From Vombatus ursinus (Eukaryota > Chordata > Mammalia > Diprotodontia > Vombatidae), in assembly GCF_900497805.2 (NCBI RefSeq), contig NW_020954570.1:16531796-16595795 (forward strand): a stretch of 64,000 nucleotides of DNA, written 5' to 3'. The position numbers were made by a program, and so were the translations under genes. The notes under the pieces were generated by a model that ran no database searches, was not told the DNA's origin, and saw only the letters and a list, made by a program, of their open reading frames with translations. Position 1 is the first letter of the stretch; every line of letters starts with the position of its first letter. Positions 44,995 through 56,620 of this stretch are shown in pieces.

Positions 44995-46478
44995 AGATGT
45001 TTTAAAAGATTTTTCCCCAATTGTGGATAAAAACAGTTTTAACTATTTTTTTTTTAATTTTGAGTTTCAAATTCTCTCCCTTCCTCCTTTCTCTCCTGCC
45101 TCACTGAGGAGGCAAATGATTTGATACGAGTTTTACATGTACAGTCAGACAAAACATATTTCCATATTACCCAATTTGTAAAAGAAAGCGCAGATCAAAA
45201 AATAAAATGTATTTTTTTTTCTTTTTAAGCATGCTTGAATTGGCATTGAAACTTCTTATCTTCTTCCTCCGGGGGTGGATGGAAATTTTCATCATAAGTC
45301 CTTTGGAACTGTCTTGGATCATTGTATTGCTAAGAATAGCTAAGGCATTCACAATTTCCCATATACTGCTTTTACTATGTATGCTCTTTTCCTAGTTATG
45401 CTCACTTCATTTTGCATCAGATCATCTAAGTATTTCAAGGTTTTCTGAAAGTATCTTGCTTGTCATTTCTTTTTTTTCTTTTTAAAAATTAATTTATTTA
45501 TTTCTACTTTTCAACATTCACTTCCACAAGATTTTGAGTCCCAAATTTTCTCCCCATCTCATCCCTCCCCCCATCCCAAGATGGCATGCATTCTGAATAC
45601 CCCTTCTCCTAATCTGCCCTCCCTTCTATCTCTCACCCCCCTATTCTTATCCCCTTCCCCTTCAATTCTCCTGTAGGGCAGGATAGATTTCTATACCCCA
45701 TTTCCTGTATATCTTATTTCCCAGTTGCATGTGAAAACATTTTTTAACACTTGTTTTTAAAACTTTGAGTTCCAAATTTTCTCCCTTCATCCCTCCCTAC
45801 CCACCCTCATTGAGAACACGAGCAACTCAATACAGGTTATACATGTGTAGTCATGCAAAACACTTCCATAGTAATCATGTTGTGAAAAACTAAGTATATT
45901 TCCCTTCATCCTATTCCACCCCTGAATTATTCTATTCTCTCTTTTGACTCTGTCCCTCCTCAGAAGTGTTTGCTTCTGATTACCCCCTTCTCCAGTCTGT
46001 CCTCCCTTCTATCCTCCTCCTGCTCTATTGTCCCCTCCCCCCCATTTTCCTATAGGGTAAGATAGATTTGCATACCCAATTGAGTGTGTATGTTAATCCC
46101 TCCTTACGCCAAATCCTATGAGAATAAGATTCACTCATTCCCTCTCACCTTCCCCTGTTTCCCCTCTACTGTAAAAGCCTTTTCTTGTCTGTTTTATGTG
46201 AGATAATTTACCCCATTCTACCTCTCCCTTTCTTCTTCTCCCAGTATAATCTTCTCTCAACTATTAATTTTATTCTCCAGATATCACCCCTTCGTCTTCA
46301 ACTCACCTTGTGCCCTCTATTTATCCACCTATCTATATATACATACATATAATTTTTTCCCCTCCAACTACTCTAATACTGATGAAGGTCTCCTGAGTTA
46401 CAAATATCTTTCCATGCAAAAATGTAAAGAGTTCAACCTTAGTAAGTCTCTTATTATTTCTCTTTCCTGTTTGCCTTT

Positions 46479-47721
46479 TCATGTTTCACTTGAGTCTTGT
46501 ATCTGAAAGTCAAATTTTCTGTTCAACTCTGGTCTTTTCATCAAGAATACTTGAAAGTCCTCTATTTCACTGAATTACTATTTTTCCCCTGAAGATTTAT
46601 GTGCAGTTTTGCAGGGTAGATGATTCTTGGTTGTAGTCCTTTCTCCTTTGCCCTCCTGAAATATTATATTCCGAGTCCTCTGGTCCCTTAATGTAGAAAT
46701 TGCTAAGTCTCATGTTATCCTAAATGTATTTCCACAACACTTGAATTGTTTCTTTCTGGCTACTTGCAACATTTTCTCCTTGACGTGGGAAATCTGGAAT
46801 TTGGCTACAATATTCCTAAGAGTTTTCCTTTGGCTATCTCTCTCAGGAGGTGATCAGTGGATTCTTTCCATTTCTATTTTGCCCTCTGGTTCTAAAATAT
46901 CAAAACAGTTTTCCTTGGTAATTTCTTGAAAGATGATGTCTAGACTCTTTTTTTGATCTTAGTTTTCAGATAGTCCAATAATTTTTAAATTCTCTGCCCT
47001 GAATCTATTTTCCAGGTCAGTTGTTTTTCCAATGAGATATTTCTCATTGTCTTCTATTTTTTCATTCTTTTGAATTTGTTTTACAGTGTCTGATTTCTCA
47101 TAAAGTCACTAGCTTCCAATTGCTCCATTCTAAATTTTATGGAAGTACTTTCTTTAGTAAGCTTTTGGACTTCCTTTTCCATTTGACCAATTTTGCTTTT
47201 TAAGGCATTGTTCTCCTCATTGCCTTTTGCCAATTTGGACCTCTTTTGTCATTTGGGTTAGGCAATTTTTTAAGGGATTATTTTCTTCAGTATTTTTTTG
47301 GGTCTCCTTTACCAATCTATTGACTAGTTTTTCATGATTTTTACATCACTCTCATTTCTCTTCCCAGTTTTTCCTCAACATCTCTTACTTGCTTCTCAAA
47401 ATCCTTTTTGAGTTCTTCCATGGCCTGGGACCAATTCATATTTTTTTTTCAGGCAATTGGTGTTAATGACTTGCCAAAGGTCATACAGCTAGTAAGTGTT
47501 AAGTATTTTTGATCTGAGACTGGATTGAACTCAGGTGCCCCTGACTTCAGGGCCAGTACTCTATCAACTGTACCACCTAGCTACCCCCAATTCATATTTT
47601 TCTTGGGGGCTCTGGATGTAGGAGCTTTGACTTCATTATCTTCTTCTGGTTGTATGTTTTGATCCTCTTTGTCACCAGAGTAAGATTCTGTGATCTGACT
47701 CTTTTTGCACTGCTTGCTCAT
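46479..47721 (-). pseudogene. L1-type ORF1 relic (HAL1 copy D)
   Basis: The minus-strand ATG at 47719-47721 opens in frame as MSKQCKKSQITES, with no early stop, unlike copies A-C. After KKNMNW it is cut by a SINE at 47446-47586, then continues as a coiled coil. After YLIGK it reads in frame (GGAAAAACAACTGAC). The C-terminal domain and a TGA at 46479-46481 follow. Frameshifts remain in several runs, so it is not intact. Confidence 0.87.
47446..47586 (-). mobile_element. tRNA-derived SINE, short poly(A) type, antisense
   Basis: Read on the minus strand it begins GGGGGTAGCTAGGTGGTACA and ends in CAATTGCCTG plus poly(A). An exact 15-bp duplication CCAATTCATATTTTT lies at 47431-47445 and 47587-47601. 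It is inside ORF1 of HAL1 copy D. Confidence 0.93.
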
Positions 47722-48578
47722 GAACCTAGCTAATTATTTGAGTTATAAACTCTTTGTTAAGGTAGGGGTCTGCTTCCAGTGTGAAGGGTGTACTGTCCCA
47801 AGCTTCAGGGATTTTGTGTAGCTGTTTTCAGAGATACTTCTAGGGATCTCTAAATTTTCAGTTCTTCCAAGGTGCTATAATCAAGGGCAAGGTGTTTACT
47901 CTTTTCCTGGCCTGTGCTCTGGTCTATGAGAGGCCACAAGAACTCTTGGAACTGTGAGGAGGATTCCCTCATCACTGCCACTACAAGCTCCACCACACCA
48001 GCACTCCTCCTTGCCCCTAGAACTGTGACCCAGAACCAAGCATGGGCAAAGCAAGAGAATTATGCCTCAGCACCAGCAAAGAGATCCCTGCAATCCCCCT
48101 CTGATCAGCTACTCAATTCCCCCTCAGTCTTGGGCCAGAAGGTCTAGAAGCAGCCACCACCCTGGAGCCATGCTCAGGGACTGGAGCTGGGACGGAGCTT
48201 CTCTCTCATGGCAGACACAGACTTTTCCCACTGACCTTCTAAGTTGTCTTTGGCGTTTATCTGTTTAGAAGTCTGGAAACCACCACAGCTGCCTGTGATT
48301 CAGGCCTCTGAGGCCTGCTCCAGGTTTGTTGAGGTCTGTTTTGCCTGTGTGCCCATGCCCAACTGCATTCCTCTCCCCCCTGGCACAATATACCTTTCTG
48401 ATCAACCACCCAAGTTGTTTTGGGCTGGAAAATTTGTTTCACTGTCTTTTTGTGGGTTCTACTGCTTTAGAATTTGTTTACAGCAATTTTTTACAGGTAT
48501 TTGAAGGGGTTTAGGGGAGAGTTCAAGAAAGTCACTGCTTTACTCTGCCATCTTGACTCTTTCCCCTCCTGCCCCCAC
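47722..48578 (-). promoter_or_regulatory. HAL1 leader (5' UTR), type 2, copy D
   Basis: This is the most complete copy of leader type 2. It corresponds to 2791-3552 and 32896-33618, and is preceded directly by the target duplication. Promoter role inferred. Confidence 0.6.
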
Positions 48579-49205
48579 CTTGTCATTTCTTATACCACAA
48601 TAATATTCCATCACAACTTGTTCACCCATTCCCAGATTGTTGGGCATCCCCTCAATTTATAAATATTTACCACCATAAAAAGAGCTGCTATAAATATTAT
48701 TGTACATATAGGTCATTTCCTTTTTTTTTAATCTCTTTGGGATATAAAGCTAGCAGCACTATTGCTGGGTCAAATGGTATCACAGTTTTATAGCCCTTTG
48801 GGCATAATTCCAAATTACTCTTCCAGAATGGTTGGATCAGTTTGCAACATTGCTTTAGTGTATCAATTTTCCCATTGCCCATCTAACGTTTTTCATTTTA
48901 TTATTTTTTTTGTCTTATTAGTCAATCTGATAGATGGGAAGTGGTAACTCAGAGTTGTTTTAATGTGCATTTCTCCAATCAATAGATATTTAGACCATTT
49001 CTTTTCATATTGCTAGTACTTTTCATACTACTATTTCTTTTCATATACTGGAGGCAGCTTTGGCTTCTTCATTTGAAATTGCCAGTTCATGTTCTCTGAT
49101 CACTTACAAATTGGGGAATGACTTGCATTCTTACAAATTTGACCCAGTTACCTATGTGTTTGAGAAATGAGGTCTTTATCAGAGAAGTTTACTGTAAAGT
49201 TTTTT

Positions 49206-50302
49206 ATAGTTATGATTAGTGTGTATTTCCCTTCATCCTATTTTCCATTTTTTCTTCTCTATCCTTTCACCCAGTCCATCCTCAAAAATATTTTCTTCTT
49301 GACCACCTCCTCCAATCTGCCCTTTCTTCTATCAATCAGCCTTTCCCTCCTTCTTCCATGTATGGTAAGATATATTTCTATACTCAACTGAGGTGTATAT
49401 TATTCCCTCTTTGAACCAAGTCCAATGAAGTAAGGTTAAAGTGTTATCGGCCACCCACTCATAGTCTTCTCTATTATAAAAGCTCTTTTGGACTTCTTTT
49501 ATTTGAGATAATTCACCCCATTCTACCTCACACTTACTCCTCCCAGTTCATCCCTCTTTCTCAACCCACTTTTGAGATATCTTTCCATCATAACCATCTC
49601 TTATTTTTACTCCTTAATTTAATTTTTTTAGATATCATCCAATCACAGTCAACTCACACCTATGTTCTCTATGTATACTCCTTCTAACTGCTTTAATAAT
49701 GAGAAAATTCTGAAAGTTACAAGTATCTTCTTTTCATGTAGGAATGTAAGTAGTTTAACTTTATTGAGTACTTTATGATTTCTCTTTCACGTTCACCTTT
49801 TTATGCTGTTCTTGACTCTCATACTTGAAAGTCAAATTTACTCTTCAGCTCTAGTCTTTTCATCAGGAATGCTTAAAAGTTTTTTTTTACTTCATTGAAT
49901 ATCTATTTTCCCCTGAAGGATTATACTCAGGTTTGCTATATAGGTGATTCTTGGTTGTAATCCTAGCTCCCTTGATCTTGAAATATTATATTCCAAGCCC
50001 TCCAGTCCTTTAATATAGAAGCTACTAAATCTTGTGTTATCCAACTGTGGCTCCATAATATTTAAATTACTTCTTTCTGACTGCTGTAATATTTTCTCCT
50101 TGATATAGGAGCTCTGGAATATGGCTATAATATTCCAGGGGTTTTCATTTTAGGATTTTTTCAAAAGGTGATTTTTGGATTCTTTCATTATCTGTTTTAC
50201 CTTCAGGTTTGAAAACATCAGGACAGTTTTCCTTGATAATTTCTTAAAAGATGGTATCTAGGTTCTTTTATTTATCTTGGCATTAAGGTACTATAATAAT
50301 TC
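49206..50302 (-). mobile_element. HAL1 fragment, copy E (older)
   Basis: It carries antisense 3' UTR and the C-terminal half of ORF1 (GGATTATACTCAGGTTTGC, ATATTATATTCCAAGCCC, GGACAGTTTTCCTTGATAAT). It is more diverged than D or G, lacks the poly(A) end, and stops at 50302 where copy F begins. Confidence 0.75.
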
Positions 50303-51130
50303 TTTTTTTTAAAAAAAATTATTTATTTACTTTTAGTTTTCAACATTTAGTTCCACAAAATTTGGAGTTCCAAATTTCCTCTTCATTTCTCCCCTCCCCC
50401 CACCCCAAGATGGTGTGCATTCTGAATAACTGTTCCCCCAATATGCTTTCCCTTCTATGACCTTCCCACCTTCTCTTATTGCCTTCCTCTTCTATTTTCC
50501 TGTAGGGCACGATAGATTTTTATACCCCATTGTTTGTATATTTTATTTCCCAGTTGCATGTAACAACAGTTTTTAACATTCTTCTTCAAAACTTTGAGTT
50601 CCAAATTCTCTCTCTTCCTCACTCCCTGCCCACCATCATTAAGAAGGCAAACAATTTTATATAGGTTATGCATGTGTAGTAATGCAAAACACTTCCATAA
50701 TAGTCATGTTGTGAAAGACTAACTATATTTCTCTCCATCATATTCTACCCCCATTTATTCTGTTCTCTCCTTTGACCCTATCTTTCCTCAAAAATGTTTC
50801 TTCTGATTTCCACCTACCCCAATCTGACCTCCCTTCTATCACCCCCACCTCTTTTATGCATTTCCCCCTATTTTACTGTAGAGTACAATGGATTTCCATA
50901 CCCAATTAAGTCTGTATGTTATTCCCTACTTAAGCCAAATCCAATGAGAGTAACATTCACTCATTGCTTCTCACCTCCCCACTCTTCCCCACCACTGTAA
51001 AAGCTTTTCTTGCCTCTTTTATGTGAGATAATTTACCCCATTCTACTTCTTCTTTTCTCCTTCTATTACATTCCTATTTCACCATTTAATTTTATTTTTT
51101 AGATATCATGCCTTCATATTCAACTCCTCT

Positions 51131-51184
<54 letters not shown>

Positions 51185-51749
51185 TCCCTCCAACTACCCT
51201 AATACTGAGAAAGGTCTCAAGAGTTACAAATCTCATCCTTCTATTTAGAAACGTAAATAGTTCAACTTCAATAAGTCCCTTATGATTTCTCTTTCTTGTT
51301 TACCTTTTCATACTTCTCTTGAGTCTTGTGTTTGAAAGTTAAATTTTTCTTTAGCTCTGGTCTTTTCAAGACTGCTTGAAAGTCCTCTATTTCATTGAAT
51401 ATACATTTTCCCACTAAAAGATTACGCTTAGTTTTGCTGAGTAAGTGATTCTCCATTTTAATACTAGCTCCTCTAACCTCTGGAATATCATCTTCTAAGC
51501 CCTCTGCTCCCTTAATGTAGAAGCTGCTAAGTCTTGTGCTATTCTGATTGGGTTTTCACAATACTTGAATTGTTTCTTTCTGGCTTCTTGCAGTATTTTC
51601 TCCTTGACCTAGGAACTCTGGAATTTGGCTATAATATTCCGAAGAGTTTTCCTTTGGAGATCCCTTTCAGGAGATGATCAGTGGATTCTTTCAAATTCCA
51701 TTTTACCCTCTGGTTCTAGAATATCAAAGCAATTTTCCTTGATAAATTC
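50303..51749 (-). mobile_element. HAL1 fragment, copy F
   Basis: A minus-strand copy begins with a T-run (poly(A) end) at 50303. It carries the whole 3' UTR and the C-terminal part of ORF1, up to 'CAATTTTCCTTGATAAATTC' where copy G begins. Its GATA site holds a long (GT)n array instead. It is intermediate in decay. Confidence 0.8.
51131..51182 (+). repeat. (GT)n microsatellite within HAL1 copy F
   Basis: About 25 GT units at the same place in the 3' UTR where copy C has (GATA)n. Confidence 0.95.
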
Positions 51750-52736
51750 TTTTTTTTAATTTATTTATTTTTAGTTTTCAACATTCACTTCCACAAGATT
51801 TTGAGTTCCAAATTTTCTCCCCATCTCACCCCTCCCCTGACCCCAAGAAGGCATGTATTCTGAATACCCCTTCCCCTAATCTGCCCTCCCTTCTATCTCC
51901 CCCCTTCTCTTATCCCCTTCCTCTTCTATTTTCCTGTAGGCAGGATAGATTTCTATGCCCCATTTCCTGTATATCTTATTTTCCAGTTGCATATGAAAAC
52001 AAATTTTTTAAGATGTGTTTTTAAAACTTTGAGTTCCAAATTTTCTGCCTTCCTCCCTCCCCATCTACCCTCATTGAAAAGGCAAGTAACTCCATAGAGG
52101 TTATACATATGTAGTTATGCAAAACACTTCCATAATGGTCATGTTGTGAAACACTAAGTATATTTACCTTCATCCTATCCCACCCACCATTGATTCTATT
52201 TTCTCTTTTGACCCCATCCATTTCCTCAGAAATCTTTGCTTCTGATTACCCCTCCCCCAATCTGCTTTCCCCTCTATCATCCCTCTGTTCTCTAGTCCCT
52301 TCCCCCCCCATTTTCCTGTAGGGTAAGCTAGATTTCCATACCCAATTGAGTGTGTATGTTTTTCCCTCCTTGAGCCAAATCTTATGAGAATAAGATTCAC
52401 TCATTCCTTCTCACCTTCCCCCATTTCTCCTCCACTGTAAAATTCTTCTCTTGTCTGTTTTAAGTGAGATAATTTACCCCATTCTACCTCTCCCTTTCTC
52501 CTTCTCCCAGTATAATCCTCTCTCAACCCTTAATTTTATTCTCCAGATATCACCCCTTCATCTTCAATTCACCTTGGGCTCTCTATCTATCAATCTATCT
52601 ACACATATATTTTTTCCTCCAACTGCCTTAATACTGACAAAAGCCTTATGAATTAAAAATATCATCTTCACATGTAGGAACGTAAACAGTTCAACCTTAA
52701 TAAGTCTTTTATGATATCTCTTTGCTGTTTACCTCT

Positions 52737-53770
52737 TCATGTTTCACTTGAGTCTTGTATCTGAAAGTCAAATTTTCTATTCAGCTCTGGTCTTTTCATC
52801 AAGAATGCTTTAAAACCCTCTATTCTACTGAATACCCATTTTTTTTCCCCTGAAGGATTATACTCAGTTTTGCTGGGTAGGTGATTTTTGGTTGTAATCC
52901 CATCTCTTTTGCCCTCCTGGAATATTATATTCCATGCCCTGCAGTCCCTTAATATAGAAGCTGCTAAATCTTGTGCTATCCTGATTATATTTCCATATTA
53001 TTTGAATTGTTTCTTTCTGGCTGCTTACAATATTTTCTCCTTGACCTGGGAACTCTGGAATTTGGCTACAATATTCCTAGGAGTTTTCCTTTGGGGATCT
53101 CTCTTAGGAGGTGATTGGTAGATTCTTTCATTTCTATTTTGCCCTCTGGTTCTACAATATCAGGGCAGTTTTCCTTGATAATTTCTTGAAAAATGTTGTC
53201 TAGGTTCTATTTTTGATCATGGCTTTCAAATGGTCCAATAATTTTTAAATTCTCTCTCCTGGATCTGTTTTCTAGGTCAGTTGTTTTTCCTATGAGATAT
53301 TTCACATTGTCTTCTATTTTTTCATTATTTTGATTTTGTTTTATAATTTCTTCATTTCTCATAGAGTCATTAGCTTCCATTTGCTCTATTCTAAATTTTA
53401 AGGAAGTAATTTCTTCAATGAGATTTTGGACCATCTTTTCCATTTTAACCAATCCTACTTTTAAAGGATTCTTCTCCTTATGAGTTTTTTGGACCTCTTT
53501 TGCCATTTGCATTAGGCTATTTTTTGAGGTATTATTTTCTTCAGTATTTTTTTAGGTCTCCTTTAGCAAGCTGTTGACTCATTTTCCATGATTTTCTTGC
53601 ATCACTTTCATTTCTTTTCTCAGTTTTTCTTCTACTTCTCTTACTTGCTTTTTAAATTCTTTTTTGAGTTCTTCCATGGCCTTAGAAAATTTCATACTTT
53701 TCTTGGAGACATTGGATGTGGGAACTTTGACTTTGTTGTCTTCTTCTATAGTACATTTCTTTTTGCTCAA
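52737..53770 (-). pseudogene. L1-type ORF1 relic (HAL1 copy G)
   Basis: The normal ATG is replaced by TTG at 53768-53770 (then SKKKCTIEEDNKVKVPTS). A coiled coil follows (MEELKKEFKKQVREVEEKLR), then a second open stretch (53207-53512) with KIEDNVKYLIGKTTDLENRS and RRENLKIIG. The C-terminal domain runs to a TGA at 52737-52739. Frame breaks lie between about 53510 and 53580 and after DQK at 53207. It keeps the in-frame version of the run after YLIGK. Confidence 0.87.
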
Positions 53771-54531
53771 GGTGTTTGCTTATTTCCTGGATTTTAAAAA
53801 GATTGAGCTATCCAGCTGGGGAGCAGGGGACACTGGCCCAATATTCTTGAGTTGGAAGCCCACAGCCTGGTCACTGGCTTTGTGTATTGGGATCTTCATT
53901 GCTGGCAGTTGGAAGCTGTAGGGTTTTGGCAGCTTACCTGGTGTTGGGCTGGAATCAGCAACACTGGAAATCTAGGGGTCGAATTAGGTAGTCTGCCCCC
54001 TGGAGGTTGCCTGCTCACCTGGGCCTTTCCTTCCCTTTGCTTTCTTGGGCTCCTTTCAGATGGATGTTTTGCTGTTGTGGGATGTTTCTCTGCCTGGGGG
54101 GAGCCCTGGGAGCACTTCACAGAGTTTTGCTGAGGCACTAGGATACGTGGTTGCTGTAGAAAGCTGATGCACGTGGTTTTTTGAACCTGTTTCCACTGGT
54201 TCCCCTGTCCTTACTGAGGTACTCAGGGTTCCTGTTGTTGGTGTTAGCCTGCTCCACCACTTGGGTTTCAAGATATCCCCCTGGTATGCTGAGGTGGGAC
54301 TTTCAACTAGCTGCTGAAACACCTCCTGTTTTGTACTGCTATCCTTCCCCCAGGGCAAGACAAGCCTTTCCCATTAATCCCTCAACTACCTGGGCTACCA
54401 AACTGCTGCACCCTATCTTTCTTCTGGTTTAGCTGTTTCAGGGTTTTTCCTGGAGTGATATTTTCTGGGCTTTAAGAGGTTGATAAGGGAGAGTGAGAGT
54501 GACTTACTTCTTACTCTGCCATCTTGACTTC
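53771..54531 (-). promoter_or_regulatory. HAL1 leader (5' UTR), type 1, copy G
   Basis: Read on the minus strand it begins GGAAGTCAAGATGGCAGAG. It matches the nested L1 leader over its first roughly 590 bases, down to GCTGATTCCAG. A good splice-donor-like CAG/GTAAGC (minus strand, 53934-53940) lies 11 bases beyond the point where the L1 leader match ends. Confidence 0.75.
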
Positions 54532-55440
54532 CCTTTTTTATTCTTCAGATAGTATTTTACTTGTCACCTCAAAGTTTTACCTTGGTAATTACTTTTAACT
54601 CTTAAAATGTCTGCTAGAAGAGGGGGTGACTTTTGTACCTTAATCCAATATAATTTAGTCTGTTATGGGTCAAGGACTCATGAAATCTTCTGAATATTGA
54701 ACATAGAGGACCTAGAAAGCTAAACCAAACAAAATAAATATGCATTTTTTTTTTCTCAAGAGAGAAATGCTTACTGAAACTATCAGGAAAAATTATTGGC
54801 TCAGTAATGAGCATGCAAATCTAGTTATGAGTATCATTCTAGTTCAGTGTAAACAGAAAAATCTAGTTTTAATGACCTCTACATAATGTAAATAGAATCA
54901 GTCTTTAAAAATTAAACATAAGGAATCCTGGGAATAGGGAGTGTAAGAGCTAAACTAGGTCAAAACTTTCCAACAACACAAGAAAAATGCCCATCAAAGC
55001 ATCAGTTTTAGACACAAATATGAAAATTAACAGCATCCACAATAAAATAATTCTAGAAGAAAAAATAACTAAAGCCTCTAGCATTCCATCTGACCCTACC
55101 TGATTACCATTCTGGTCTAAAAAGTCTTACTTTCCTCATGGAAGTTTCCATTTTAAGCATTATAATGCCTTGGAAATATGACAGGAGGGAACCTACTGCT
55201 TTTAAGAGCTAAGGAATATGAATCAAACAAGTGCCAAGCTTTGATAATTAAGAAAATGAGAAAAGAAGAGGAAAGTATGGAGAAGGAGTTTGTGGAGGAA
55301 GGAAGATATGAGAAGTATATCATTGTTTATAATTATTTGACAATGTATGGAAGGAAACAGGCAACCAGAACAAAAAGTAATAGAAATGTAGAGAAGTGAA
55401 TAAATGGCAGAAGGTGTTTCAGAGTTTCTCTTTAGTAGTG
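54532..55440. other. No gene recognised
   Basis: The first bases (TTCTTCAGATAGT, about 54541-54553) could be a remnant of HAL1 ORF1 from copy E or F. The rest is unassigned. Confidence 0.4.
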
Positions 55441-55444
55441 ATCC

Positions 55445-55520
55445 TAATGAGATGATAATTGTAATGCACTTGGCACAGTGCCAACACATAATAGGCATTT
55501 AATAAATGTTTGTTCTCTTT
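55445..55520 (+). repeat. L2/MIR 3' tail fragment
   Basis: 'TGCACTTGGCACAGTGCC' and 'ATAATAGGCATTTAATAAAT' are the shared 3' tail of L2 and MIR elements. Confidence 0.6.
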
Positions 55521-56239
55521 TCTTCCTTTCCCTTTATTTATTTATTCCCTTTAGCCTCCTGGGCAAGCTTAGGGAATGAAGAAAGTAAATCACAAAGAGA
55601 ATGGTGGAGTCCCAAATAATGTGACTTTGAGAGGAAGAGAATAGGCCAAATTATAGTGGCCACTCAGAGTCTCCCTAGGCTGTGCCTTAATATAATATAT
55701 CATCAAAACAGTTTGATAGCCATAGGCTTTATCAAACTCTCATTCCCCAGAGGCCACAGATAACTAGCAGTAGGGGCCACAGGAGAGGCACATGACCATT
55801 ATGTCAATGGAAGTGAAAGAGTGGATATGAAAACAATAAAATATATTGTTTGCCAACTATACAAAATTGATTGCAGGGGGCAATATGTAATTATAAGATA
55901 TATACAGAGTAGATGAAAGTGATTTTAGAGGAAAAACATAACAGGTGAAAAGAAGTACAAAAAACCCTACATGGAGAATATAGGTGGATTATAGAGAAAA
56001 GGGAGGAGAGTAGGACAGAATTGGGAAAATAAAACTATAGAGTGATTAATAATGGTAGAAAAAAGGTAACTGAATAGGAAAAAGAACAAGCAATTGAAAA
56101 AAAAATTAGCTGCCCCAGTGAACAAGTACTCAGCAATGAAGGAAACTGAATTAAACTATTTTGAAGAAGACAAAGATGTTACAGCAAATTCCACAGACCT
56201 TCAAAAATGACAATGTAGTAACACCAAAATAATTAAGCA
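55521..56239. other. No gene recognised
   Basis: Unassigned A-rich DNA. The right part (from about 56100) may already be decayed ORF1 sequence. Confidence 0.4.
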
Positions 56240-56620
56240 ATATCATAGAATAGAGACACATTACAGTGGTTCATAAATGAAAATTTCCAACCCATTAGAG
56301 GACAAAATAAATGTAGAAAGAATTCACCTATCATGTCCTGAGCTTATTAACAACAATAATAATACAAAAAAAAAAACTAGAAAGGAATTCAAGTGCCAAG
56401 GAACTATAATCATGATCATATAAAACCTAGAAGCTTCTACTAAAAACTAAATAATAGATAATACAGCAACATTCAAAATATATACCTTTATACTCAAGAA
56501 TAACTTGCCCAACAAAGCTTAGTGCAATCCTCCACAGATAAAAATAGATCTTCAAAGCTGAGGACTTTCAAGTATTTCTGATGAAACATACAGAAGGTAT
56601 TGCTGATACAGTAAATTGTG
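56240..56620 (+). mobile_element. Old L1/HAL1 ORF1 fragment
   Basis: 'AGAGGACAAAATAAATGTAG', 'AAAGAATTCACCTATCATG', 'CAAGAATAACTTGCCCAAC', 'GCTTAGTGCAATCCTCCAC' and 'GAGGACTTTCAAGTATTTC' follow the order of the ORF1 C-terminal region (compare 4225-4575). It is very decayed and clearly older than copies A-G. Confidence 0.6.

Larger units (their letters stand above)
45472..48578 (-). mobile_element. HAL1-type half-L1 retrotransposon, copy D
   Basis: A complete minus-strand copy. It has a T-run and 3' UTR at 45472-46478, ORF1 at 46479-47721, and leader type 2 at 47722-48578 with a full 5' end (minus strand GGTGGGGGCAGGAGG then GTCAAGATGGCAGAGTAAAG). An exact 13-bp target duplication CTTGTCATTTCTT lies at 45459-45471 and 48579-48591. 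A short SINE interrupts ORF1. It is again ORF1-only with no ORF2. Confidence 0.93.
44995..49205 (-). mobile_element. L1 LINE 3' part, antisense, split by HAL1 copy D
   Basis: 44995-45471 carries the antisense 3' UTR (CTTTGGAACTGTCTTGGATC, TCACTTCATTTTGCATCAG). 48579-49205 continues it with 'ATATTCCATCACAACTTG', 'TAAAAAGAGCTGCTATAAAT', 'TCTCTTTGGGATATAAAG' and the last ORF2 codons. The two halves join at CTTGTCATTTCTT, which is duplicated on both sides of copy D. Confidence 0.85.
51750..54531 (-). mobile_element. HAL1-type half-L1 retrotransposon, copy G, with leader type 1
   Basis: A complete minus-strand copy. It has a poly(A) end (T-run from 51750), a 3' UTR with G-rich block (51819-51844 antisense), ORF1 at 52737-53770, and a leader at 53771-54531. 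The leader matches that of the L1 at 22613-23170 and not that of HAL1 copies A-D. The insertion follows the sequence of copy F. No clean target duplication is seen, though ATTCTT occurs on both sides. Confidence 0.88.

Noticed and set aside
53852-54133. Frames of 80-100 codons in the leader of HAL1 G and in the similar L1 leader at 22711-23234
   Set aside because: The region is GC-richer with few stops by chance. Frames differ between the two homologous leaders.
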